Source: CAZELM01 sp964512995 | GTDB taxonomy: Bacteria > CSSED10-310 | Assembly: GCA_964512995.1 (NCBI GenBank) | Contig: CAZELM010000069.1 | Location: 1-15,551, forward strand | Direction: 5' to 3' | Length of the DNA: 15,551 bases | Shown here: piece by piece, positions 1-6,693 of the stretch | Layout: each line of letters opens with the position of its first letter | Position numbering within the stretch: the first letter of the stretch is position 1 | Notes under the pieces: generated by a model | What the model was told of the DNA's origin: nothing | What the model saw: only the letters and a program-made list of their open reading frames with translations | The model's database searches: none | Position numbers and translations under genes: made by a program

Positions 1-168
1 TGACCGCTTACAGTTGCAGGATGACCGCTCACAGTTGCAGGATGACCGCTTACAGTTGCAGGATGACCGCTCACAGTTGCAGGATGACCGCTTACAGTTG
101 CAGGATGACCGCTTACAGTTGCAGGATGACCGCTTACAGTCGCAGGATGACTGCTTACAGCCCGGAAC
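1..168. repeat. 21-bp tandem repeat, about eight units
   Basis: A 21-base unit (starting TGACCGCTTACAG) is repeated head to tail. Seven units at 1-147 are nearly identical and an eighth at 148-168 is degenerate. Units differ mainly by TTA or TCA at one spot. Because 21 is a multiple of three, one forward frame stays open and reads as a seven-residue repeat (QDDRLQL or QDDRSQL), which looks like an amphipathic heptad; that frame stops at 245-247. The array runs off the left edge. It could be the 3' end of a coiled-coil gene truncated by the window or an intergenic minisatellite. I favour the minisatellite, because a second forward frame and some reverse frames are also open and the sequence after the repeat shows no coding character. 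Confidence 0.85.
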
Positions 169-295
169 GGACTTCGGAGTGGATCACTCCCGTAATATCG
201 AGCATCTGGTCTGTTTTCATTTCCTTGTCGCCCGGCTGTGTCCCTAGCAAACGGTGCGGCGATTCCACATATTTCTTATTCGACTATCGATAACC

Positions 296-312
296 ACGCA
301 TCTTCTATGCGT
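296..312. promoter_or_regulatory. Inverted repeat next to a candidate promoter
   Basis: ACGCAT-cttct-ATGCGT is a perfect 6-bp inverted repeat ending two bases before the candidate -35 box at 315. Its position would suit an activator or repressor site for the collagen-like gene pair, but the arms are short and chance is possible. Confidence 0.25.
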
Positions 313-314
313 TA

Positions 315-343
315 TTTACATCGTATCATCCATACGGTATTCT
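315..343 (+). promoter_or_regulatory. Candidate sigma70-type promoter for the 422 and 2418 genes
   Basis: TTTACA (315-320; five of six to the -35 consensus) is followed after exactly 17 bases by TATTCT (338-343; four of six to the -10 consensus). Transcription would start near 350, leaving a leader of about 70 bases before the ATG at 422. This is a motif match only. Confidence 0.35.
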
Positions 344-421
344 CTATGTAGATTTTGTTGCGCTATGGTCCATTATCCAAAATTGATCAATTTACTGAAA
401 CATATTAAAGGAGACTCAAAT

Positions 422-2365
422 ATGAGACGATTCGTGATGGTGATGAGTATGATCATTTTGCTATGTGGCGTCATTCTGGCGGCGATCCCCCGCCAGATCA
501 GTTATCAGGGTCATTTACTGGATGCGGGCGGGGATCCCCTGTCCGGGAGCTATGATTTTGAATTCCGGCTGATGGGAGCGGCATCGGGCGGCGTGGAACT
601 CTGGTCGGAATCCCACGACAGCCTGCCGGTAACCGAAGGCGTATTCCATGTCGTGTTGGGAGCGACCAATCCGATCACGATAATGTTTGATGAACCACTC
701 TGGCTTGAAATCACCGTATCCGGAGAGACATTGATACCCCGTCAGCCGCTGGACAGTGTGGGTCAGGCACTGAATGCGGGGGATGTATGGAATACGGATA
801 TCCATCCCCGGAGCGTTTATATTCAGGGTTATGGTGAAGTGATCGATGCGGACGGGAAGTGGGTGGGAGATCCCACGGGCCTGACGGGACCGATGGGCCC
901 GACAGGACCTCAAGGTATCCAGGGGATTCAAGGTCCGGCTGGTCCGCAGGGTATCCCAGGCCCGACCGGTGCTCAAGGTATTGCGGGAGTGGCAGGGGCT
1001 GTCGGTCCCACTGGACCTCAAGGTCTTCCGGGTCCGACGGGTCCGCAAGGTGAGCCTGGCATTCCGGGGCCAACCGGTCCGGCTGGTCCACAAGGTATTC
1101 AGGGGATACAGGGACCGATGGGTCCTCAAGGTGAGCAAGGTATCCCAGGTCCAACCGGCGCCCAGGGAACTGCGGGGGATCAGGGCATCCAGGGGATTCC
1201 GGGACCTACAGGCCCGAGCGGACCTCAGGGAGCCCAAGGTATCCCCGGTCCTGTTGGTCCAACCGGTCCGACGGGTCCTCAGGGTGATGCCTATTGGTCT
1301 GAGAGTGGTTCGGATATCTACTTTGATACCGGAAAAGTCGGCATCGGCGTTCAGTCTCCCCGATCGGCCCTCCAGGTAAACGGGGGCGTTCAGATCGCGG
1401 ATGATACCGATGATTGTACATCCGAGAAAGCCGGAACACTCCGCTGGCATAATGGAACGATCGAAGTATGTAATGGAGAACAATGGGAGGCGGTTTATTC
1501 TCCCAGTTTCGGATCTCAGACAAAACCAGGATTGAGCTGCAAACATATCTTTGATGTGGGAGACTCCATAGGAGATGGATTCTATTGGATCGATCCCGAT
1601 AGTGTGGGCGGAGTGATCCCGTTTGAAGTATTTTGCGACATGACCCATGGTGGATTTACGGTTCTGGGAAGCTGCAAGGAACTGAGTGATAACGATCTGG
1701 ATGGATTGTCCGGAAACCCTCAGGGCGCTCCGGGCATCCTGGGTAACGGGATTTATCGGATCGATCCCAATGGAGGGGATGGGATGGATAATATTCTGGC
1801 GTTTTGCGATATGACCACGGATGGTGGCGGCTGGACGGCCGTGGCGGTCAACGGGAACAACTCCGTGGAAACATGCCGGGATCTCCATATCGGCCCTGGT
1901 ACTTCTGGCTGTGGAACCCTGGATGCGTCCCTCCTCTCGGACTACATCATGGCGGGAACATCACAGGGTCTGATCTATTCCAGTCAGTTATTGTTCGTCG
2001 CTTACAGCAGCAGTGGGTATAATGATAAAGGCGCATATTTTGCCATCGACTTTGGGTCATCAATCTCCACGCCTGACAACCGATGGGGTGGAACCCCGAT
2101 TACCTTGACCGGAATATCAACGACCTATGGCTGGCTGTCCTGCGCATCGACTCCCGGCCCGGTTGCCTATCGGACAGGGACCTCGTGTAATAATCCGTGC
2201 CCATCTCTGACCACATTTCCTCAGGACAGCGCAAGCTCATCAATGGGATTCTACGATGCAACCTGCACTGGCGGAGTAGATGATTATCAGGATGGCTGCG
2301 GATGCAGCGATCTGTGGTCTCCTCAGAGCGTCCGGGGATGGCGTGCCGCAGCTCTCATACGATAA
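422..2365 (+). CDS. Exported collagen-like protein with tandem fibrinogen-type modules
   Basis: A 647-residue exported protein, probably a trimeric surface or secreted fibre. The start at 422 is chosen over an in-frame ATG at 254 because AAAGGAG precedes it and the signal peptide begins there (residues 1-21, cleavage near Ala20/Ala21). Residues 22-155 are the N-terminal domain shared with the other complete family members here. Residues 156-290 are 45 uninterrupted Gly-X-Y triplets. A tail-fibre-like neck follows (VGIG at 306-309). Two fibrinogen-like stretches come next. One (about 372-415) has CK, YWIDPD and VFCDMT; the other (about 418-478) has CK, IYRIDP and FCDMTTDGGGWT. The last 165 residues are Cys-rich and unrecognised, ending in a VRGWRAAAL tail. 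Known fibrinogen domains recognise acetylated sugars, so a lectin tip is a reasonable inference. The next gene starts 52 bases downstream with no terminator between, so they are probably one operon. Confidence 0.88.
   Translation: MRRFVMVMSMIILLCGVILAAIPRQISYQGHLLDAGGDPLSGSYDFEFRLMGAASGGVELWSESHDSLPVTEGVFHVVLGATNPITIMFDEPLWLEITVSGETLIPRQPLDSVGQALNAGDVWNTDIHPRSVYIQGYGEVIDADGKWVGDPTGLTGPMGPTGPQGIQGIQGPAGPQGIPGPTGAQGIAGVAGAVGPTGPQGLPGPTGPQGEPGIPGPTGPAGPQGIQGIQGPMGPQGEQGIPGPTGAQGTAGDQGIQGIPGPTGPSGPQGAQGIPGPVGPTGPTGPQGDAYWSESGSDIYFDTGKVGIGVQSPRSALQVNGGVQIADDTDDCTSEKAGTLRWHNGTIEVCNGEQWEAVYSPSFGSQTKPGLSCKHIFDVGDSIGDGFYWIDPDSVGGVIPFEVFCDMTHGGFTVLGSCKELSDNDLDGLSGNPQGAPGILGNGIYRIDPNGGDGMDNILAFCDMTTDGGGWTAVAVNGNNSVETCRDLHIGPGTSGCGTLDASLLSDYIMAGTSQGLIYSSQLLFVAYSSSGYNDKGAYFAIDFGSSISTPDNRWGGTPITLTGISTTYGWLSCASTPGPVAYRTGTSCNNPCPSLTTFPQDSASSSMGFYDATCTGGVDDYQDGCGCSDLWSPQSVRGWRAAALIR
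485..910 (+). repeat. Duplicated 5' coding module, copy 1
   Basis: These 426 bases match 2481-2906 without any gap (constant offset of 1996) and with few substitutions. They cover the mature N-terminal domain and the first collagen triplets of the 422 gene. The match is at DNA level, not just protein level, which indicates recent duplication or gene conversion. Confidence 0.85.
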
Positions 2366-2417
2366 CTCCCGGATTCGATAAGGATCTGATCTCTGTCATT
2401 TTACAAGGAGAAACATC

Positions 2418-4571
2418 ATGAAAAAGAGTATTCTTTTGACAATCATATTTGTTTTCATCCTGGGAGTCGCTTTGGCAGCCGTCCCCCGCCAGATCAGTTA
2501 TCAGGGTCACTTACTGGATGCGGGAGGGGATCCCCTGTCCGGGAGCTATGATTTTGAATTCCGGCTGATGAGTGCTGCATCGGGCGGCGTGGAACTCTGG
2601 TCGGAATCCCACGACAGCCTGCTGGTAACCGAAGGCGTGTTCCATGTGGTGCTGGGAGAAACCAATCCGATCACGATAATGTTTGATGAACCACTCTGGC
2701 TTGAAATCACCGTATCCGGGGAGACGTTGACCCCATGTCAGGCATTGAACAGTGTGGGTCAGGCACTGAATGCGGGGGATGTATGGAATACGGATATTCA
2801 CCCCCGAAGCATTCATATTCAGAGTTATGGTGAAGTGATCGACGCCGACGGGAAGTGGGTGGGAGATCCCACCGGCCTGACCGGACCAATGGGTCCGACA
2901 GGACCTGAAGGAATTCAGGGGCCGCAAGGAGAGCCTGGCTTACAGGGGCCAACCGGTCCACAGGGAGCAACGGGTATTTCGGGATCGACCGGTCCGCAAG
3001 GCATTCAGGGCATCCAGGGTCCGCAGGGTATCCCGGGATCTCCGGGATCGACGGGTCCGATTGGTCCACAAGGTATTCAGGGGATACAGGGACCGACGGG
3101 TCCTCAAGGTGAGCAAGGTATCCCAGGACCGACCGGCGCTCAGGGCCTCCAGGGGATTCCGGGACCCACGGGTCCCGCCGGCATTCAGGGCATTCAGGGT
3201 GTCCGAGGACCGACCGGTCCCCAGGGAATCCAGGGGATTCAAGGTCCGATGGGTCTTCAGGGAGAGCCTGGAGTTCCGGGACCGACCGGTGCCCAGGGCG
3301 CGATCGGTCCTCAAGGGGTAACTGGACCGACCGGTCCTGCCGGACCAGTTGGCGGCTCCAATAAGCAGCTCTTATACAATCAGGATGGTGTCGTTTCGGG
3401 AGCAGAGGTATATTATGATACATCTACCGGAAATATGGGTATCGGTACATCAGCGCCCACCGCGAAACTCCAGATTCAAGATGGCAATCTGATCATAACC
3501 GATGGCGAGAGCGGGGGTGGCGGTATCGACTCCAATACCAAATTGCTGCTTCATTTCGATGGCACGGATGGTTCCACCGCGTTCACCGACATCTCTTCCT
3601 CTCATCATACTGTATCCGTTCTGGGTGAGACACATGTAGAGACCGATCGAAGCAAGTTTGGCGGTGCAAGCGGGATGTTTGATGGGAGCGGCGACTACCT
3701 TTCCATCCCCGATTCCACCGATTGGACATTCGGCTCCGGGGATTTTACCATCGATTTCTGGGTGTGGTTCGTCAATCTGACCGATACACGGTGCATCGTG
3801 GATTTCAAGAATTCGGGTTCCGATACCCAGGCGTTGCGTCATAACGCAAGCACCGGCTGGGAGTTTCATGATCGAAACGGTGCGGGTACGATCATATCAC
3901 AGGGATCGGTTACAACACCGACACAAACCTGGGTTCACATTGCGTTCGTTCGATATGGAAATACATGGACAATATATCTCAATGGGACAGCCATCGCCAG
4001 CACGACTAACTCCGCAACCCTCACCGATCCGACGAATCTCATCATCGGTCTCAATGCGGATGCCTCCTATTATCACTATGGTTATCTCGATGAACTTCGC
4101 ATCAGCAAAGGGATCGCCCGTTGGACATCGAATTTCACCCCTCCCACGTCGAATTATTCGTATGTGAATTCCAGAGTCGGTATTGGTGTGACCAATCCTC
4201 AGAATCCACTGGAGTTGATGGGTGGCGCTTATTGTAACGGGTCGGTCTGGCACGACGCATCCTCCCGCGATCTGAAAATGGATATCCGTGATCTGAGCAT
4301 CGAGGAAGCATTGGCCGCATTGAATCAGCTCCGGCCAAGCCGATACTATTATAAAAATAACCCGGAAGATGAAAATCTGGGATTTATCGCGGAAGATGTG
4401 CCGGATCTGGTGGCCACAAAGGATCGGAACAGCCTGAGTCCCATGGATTTCATCGCCATACTTACCAGGGTGCTGCAGGAGCAGCAGAATACATTGGAGG
4501 AGCAGCAACGGCTCATTGAGGAACAAGAGACACACATCCGGGATCTGGAAGCCATTCTTCACATACCGTGA
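2418..4571 (+). CDS. Exported collagen-like protein with LamG-type lectin domain and peptidase S74 chaperone
   Basis: A 717-residue exported protein; AAGGAG at 2405-2410 supports this start. Residues 1-21 are a signal peptide, 22-155 the shared N-terminal domain (very close to the previous gene), and 156-311 are 52 uninterrupted Gly-X-Y triplets. A GSN..LLYNQDG linker and MGIGTSAP neck follow. Residues about 371-580 resemble a LamG/concanavalin-like jelly roll (LLLHFDGTDGST, FGGASGMFDGSGDYLSI, FTIDFWV, YLDELRISKGIARW). Residues about 587-717 are a peptidase S74 intramolecular chaperone: SSRDLK puts Ser615 and Lys620 at the spacing of the known Ser/Lys self-cleavage pair, followed by LRPSRYYYK and LGFIAEDVPDLV, then a coiled coil rich in Gln and Glu. 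In phage tailspikes this domain assembles a trimer and then cuts itself off. Here the Asp normally after the Ser is Ser616, so cleavage is likely but not certain. A sugar-binding, trimeric fibre is inferred. Confidence 0.9.
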   Translation: MKKSILLTIIFVFILGVALAAVPRQISYQGHLLDAGGDPLSGSYDFEFRLMSAASGGVELWSESHDSLLVTEGVFHVVLGETNPITIMFDEPLWLEITVSGETLTPCQALNSVGQALNAGDVWNTDIHPRSIHIQSYGEVIDADGKWVGDPTGLTGPMGPTGPEGIQGPQGEPGLQGPTGPQGATGISGSTGPQGIQGIQGPQGIPGSPGSTGPIGPQGIQGIQGPTGPQGEQGIPGPTGAQGLQGIPGPTGPAGIQGIQGVRGPTGPQGIQGIQGPMGLQGEPGVPGPTGAQGAIGPQGVTGPTGPAGPVGGSNKQLLYNQDGVVSGAEVYYDTSTGNMGIGTSAPTAKLQIQDGNLIITDGESGGGGIDSNTKLLLHFDGTDGSTAFTDISSSHHTVSVLGETHVETDRSKFGGASGMFDGSGDYLSIPDSTDWTFGSGDFTIDFWVWFVNLTDTRCIVDFKNSGSDTQALRHNASTGWEFHDRNGAGTIISQGSVTTPTQTWVHIAFVRYGNTWTIYLNGTAIASTTNSATLTDPTNLIIGLNADASYYHYGYLDELRISKGIARWTSNFTPPTSNYSYVNSRVGIGVTNPQNPLELMGGAYCNGSVWHDASSRDLKMDIRDLSIEEALAALNQLRPSRYYYKNNPEDENLGFIAEDVPDLVATKDRNSLSPMDFIAILTRVLQEQQNTLEEQQRLIEEQETHIRDLEAILHIP
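2481..2906 (+). repeat. Duplicated 5' coding module, copy 2
   Basis: Partner of 485-910, aligned without gaps. The similarity begins just after the signal-peptide hydrophobic core, which differs between the genes, and fades once the collagen arrays diverge after about 2906. The duplicated unit therefore corresponds to a protein module. Confidence 0.85.
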
Positions 4572-4661
4572 TGCAGTGTGTAATGCATTGATCTGTTCAA
4601 GACGCAATATCACAACACAGTCTGCTCCATCGGGTGGACAGAGATGAATACCTGCAATGTG

Positions 4662-4719
4662 GGGAGTAAACAACCGGGGGTTGATCATGGCTGACGTTCA
4701 ACCTCATTTGTTTACTCCC
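4662..4719. terminator. Large hairpin, possible terminator of the 422-4571 gene pair
   Basis: GGGAGTAAACAA (4662-4673) and TTGTTTACTCCC (4708-4719) form a perfect 12-bp inverted repeat. Inside it, GGTTGA (4679-4684) and TCAACC (4698-4703) give a further 6-bp stem, so most of the 58 bases can fold. It begins 91 bases after the stop of the LamG/S74 gene. The run after it (TATTTCGTT) is only weakly T-rich, so termination is not assured. It could instead be a regulator site or a relic of a small mobile element. Confidence 0.4.
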
Positions 4720-4851
4720 TATTTCGTTAAATATGCGTTTGTATATTCTGGGTAATGACCTGGATAAATTCGGAATTCAAGTGACTGGATGAGTTTTTGA
4801 ACGACGGAATTCACCGGAAACAGGCTGGTGTGGGTGATTTGAAGGATAAGG

Positions 4852-4880
4852 TTGACCAGATCATGATTCTAACCCATAAT
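4852..4880 (+). promoter_or_regulatory. Sigma70-type promoter for the 4955 gene
   Basis: TTGACC (4852-4857) and CATAAT (4875-4880) each match five of six consensus bases and are separated by the ideal 17 bases. The predicted start near 4887 gives a leader of roughly 68 bases, similar to that proposed for the 422 gene. It implies that the third collagen-like gene is transcribed separately from the first two. Confidence 0.55.
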
Positions 4881-4954
4881 GATTGATATATGCTGAATTT
4901 TTTGATCATTCACAACATTCAAGTTCACGAAAAAAATAGATGAAGGGAGATAAT

Positions 4955-6560
4955 ATGAGGAAGTTGTATTGGGGGGTCATCCTGATTGTCATGGGAGTCT
5001 GGACGGTGCCGGGATGGACGGCAGTTCCACACGAGATCAATTATCAGGGACATTTGTTTGATACCGCTGGTGAGCCATTGGATGGCAGCTACGATTTTAC
5101 GTTGAGTATTTTCGATTCCGAAATCGGTGGAAATCGGTTATGGACCGAATCACAGACAGATATCATTGTGGATTCCGGTCTGTTTACGATTCAGCTTGGA
5201 ACGGCGCAGCCGATTGATTTTTCGTTTGAGATTCCAGTCTGGTTGGAGATCACAATTGCCGGGGAAACCTTGGTTCCCCGGCAGCCGATGAGCAGTGTGG
5301 GGCAGGCCATACAAGCCGAGGATGTATACAACCAGGCGATTCACCCGGCGACGATCGATATCGTGGGATATGGACCGGTTATCGATGCGGGGGGACAATG
5401 GGTCGGAGATCCGACGGGTTTGATCGGCCCGCAAGGTATTGCTGGTCCAACCGGTCCTCAGGGTCCGCAAGGATTACAGGGAGTTCCGGGACCGACGGGT
5501 CCGCAAGGTATTGCTGGTTCAACCGGTCCTCAGGGTCCGCAAGGATTGCAGGGAGTTCCGGGACCGACGGGTCNNNNNNNNNNNNNNNNNNNNNNNNNNN
5601 NNNNNNNNNNNNNNNNNNNNNNNNNNNNNNNNNNNNNNNNNNNNNNNNNNNNNNNNNNNNNNNNNNNNNNNNNCGCAAGGGGATCAGGGTTCCCAGGGTC
5701 CGCAAGGTATTGCTGGTCCAACCGGTCCTCAGGGTCCGCAAGGATTGCAGGGAGTTCCGGGACCGACGGGTCCGCAAGGGGATCAGGGTTCCCAGGGTCC
5801 GCAAGGTATTGCTGGTCCAACCGGTCCACAAGGAGCTCAGGGCATCCAGGGCTCCCAGGGTATCCGGGGACCCACGGGTCCTCAGGGAGCGGTTGGAGCC
5901 AGAGGAGCCACGGGTCCGCAAGGCGCACAGGGTTCACAAGGTATCCAGGGACCAGTCGGCCCCCAGGGTCCACAAGGACCAGCCGGACCGATCGCTGGAT
6001 CGAATACCCAGGTGATCTATAACAACAATGGTGTCGCGGGTGGAGCCAATGTCTATTACAACAACAGCACCGGAAATCTGGGTGTCGGAACCAGTCCATC
6101 TGAGAAACTGCATGTGAATGGGAATCTGTTAGTCACCGGAGCGACTTCCACAGTATCCGGAATCAGTGTGGACCGGGCGACGTTCTGGGCATACAAAGCC
6201 AACCGTGGAACAACAACGGTGATCGATGATGATATCCTGAGAAAGTTCTGCGATGACGATGACGGCTGCGAAATACGAATGGGAATGTACAACTGGGATG
6301 GTGCCGGTCGGATGGCTTCCCGAACGGTTCACTGGTATTATGATTACGGAAACGATGTATGGAGAACCGATGCATACGGGACCGATATCGAGGGAACGAA
6401 TGGCAATGGGACCACACAGCATATCTACACCTGCTGGTCGTGCTATTTCACAGACGGACAATACGTCAACTGGTCAGATCAGGGAGATACTGACTTCAAT
6501 TTCGGACTTCTCTCCTGGAATCAATACAATGCGGACTGTGTGATCACGATCATCGATTAA
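4955..6560 (+). CDS. Exported collagen-like protein with an unrecognised Asp/Cys-containing head (interrupted by an assembly gap)
   Basis: A third member of the family. I prefer the ATG at 4955 to the one at 4940: AAGGGAG sits at 4943-4949 and a signal peptide of about 23 residues (cleavage after Trp-Thr-Ala) begins there. The shared N-terminal domain follows, then a Gly-X-Y array from residue 158, about 16 triplets before a 100-N gap (5574-5673) and about 35 after it. The post-gap frame differs, but the flanks join as GGT-CCG-CAA, so this is one gene rather than a frameshift. After the array come an AGSNTQVIYNNNG linker and a VGTSPSEKLHVNG neck. The last roughly 130 residues contain DDDILRKFCDDDDGC, NWDGAG, TCWSCYF and a final CVITIID; I do not recognise this domain. 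The Asp cluster and five cysteines suggest metal binding or disulfides, as inference only. Confidence 0.82.
5429..5825 (+). repeat. 72/99-bp tandem repeats within the collagen array
   Basis: A 72-bp unit encoding eight Gly-X-Y triplets occurs at 5429-5500 and 5501-5572, and again after the N gap at 5700-5771. After the gap it alternates with a 27-bp insert (5674-5699, partial, and 5772-5798), giving a 99-bp period, and a partial copy begins at 5799. Copies are almost identical in DNA. This explains the assembly gap and suggests that array length varies by unequal recombination. Confidence 0.85.
5574..5673. other. Assembly gap (100 N) inside a collagen array
   Basis: Exactly 100 N, the usual placeholder for a gap of unknown length, bounded on both sides by the same repeat family. 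The codons flanking it fit together in Gly-X-Y register, so the true missing length should be a multiple of three, and probably of nine. Confidence 0.98.
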
Positions 6561-6579
6561 ATCATGAATACGGAAGACC

Positions 6580-6667
6580 GCGGGAGGCGGTAACGCGAAA
6601 TCAGTATGATCGCTCTCCCTCCTCCCGCAATTCTCTTATCGCCCCTTTTGTTTTCATTTCGGGCGAT
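6580..6667. terminator. Possible bidirectional terminator between convergent genes
   Basis: Two inverted repeats lie in the 133 bases between the stop of the collagen-like gene and the stop of the helicase gene. GCGGGAGG (6580-6587) pairs with CCTCCCGC (6621-6628) around a 33-base loop. ATCGCCC (6638-6644) pairs with GGGCGAT (6661-6667) around a T-rich 16-base loop. Neither has a proper T-tract, so the call rests mostly on position between convergent genes. Confidence 0.28.
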
Positions 6668-6693
6668 CGCTGCAACGTTTGCCAGTCGCCTTA

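Larger units (their letters stand above)
169..421. other. Gene-free leader upstream of the first collagen-like gene
   Basis: I see no convincing gene here. The frame of the preceding repeat continues to a TAG at 245-247, but its residues look random. A perfect 6-bp inverted repeat with a 3-base loop lies at 176-190 (GGAGTG-gat-CACTCC); it lacks a T-run and is not a clear terminator. A second inverted repeat (296-312) and a candidate promoter (315-343) are listed separately. The segment ends in the ribosome site AAAGGAG just before the ATG at 422. Confidence 0.5.
4572..4954. other. Intergenic region with hairpin and promoter
   Basis: 383 bases without a recognisable gene between two plus-strand collagen-like genes. 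It holds a large inverted repeat (4662-4719) and a good promoter match (4852-4880), both listed separately. A GGAATTCA direct repeat near 4773 and 4807 and a 6-bp inverted repeat AATGAT/ATCATT in the leader (4878-4883 and 4903-4908) are minor. A long reverse-strand open frame reaching to 4688 is a shadow of the preceding gene. Confidence 0.6.

Noticed and set aside
176..190. GGAGTG-gat-CACTCC hairpin as a terminator
   Set aside because: The stem is short and no T-run follows on either strand.
254..421. In-frame N-terminal extension of the first collagen-like gene from ATG 254
   Set aside because: There is no ribosome site at 254, the extra 56 residues look random, and a signal peptide with a good AAAGGAG site starts at 422.
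422..490. Lipoprotein signal in the 422 gene (Cys15 in the hydrophobic core)
   Set aside because: The residues before the Cys (ILL) do not form a lipobox, and a normal Ala-Ala cleavage site lies shortly after.
515..1888. Long reverse-strand open frames over the collagen-like genes (for example 515-1888, 2707-3423 and 3897-4688)
   Set aside because: Gly-X-Y codons rarely give stops on the opposite strand. These frames lack ribosome sites, overlap well-supported genes and read as low-complexity shadows.
5574..5673. Programmed or mutational frameshift in the 4955-6560 gene
   Set aside because: The frame change coincides with a 100-N placeholder, and the flanking codons fit when the gap is ignored.
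5429..5825. CRISPR-like alternation of repeats and spacers
   Set aside because: All units are coding Gly-X-Y repeats with lengths in multiples of nine, the 'spacers' are repeats themselves, and no cas genes are present.
422..6560. Prophage tail-fibre region
   Set aside because: Neck, S74 and tip motifs are phage-like, but the proteins have signal peptides and there are no capsid, tail, terminase, integrase or lysis genes.
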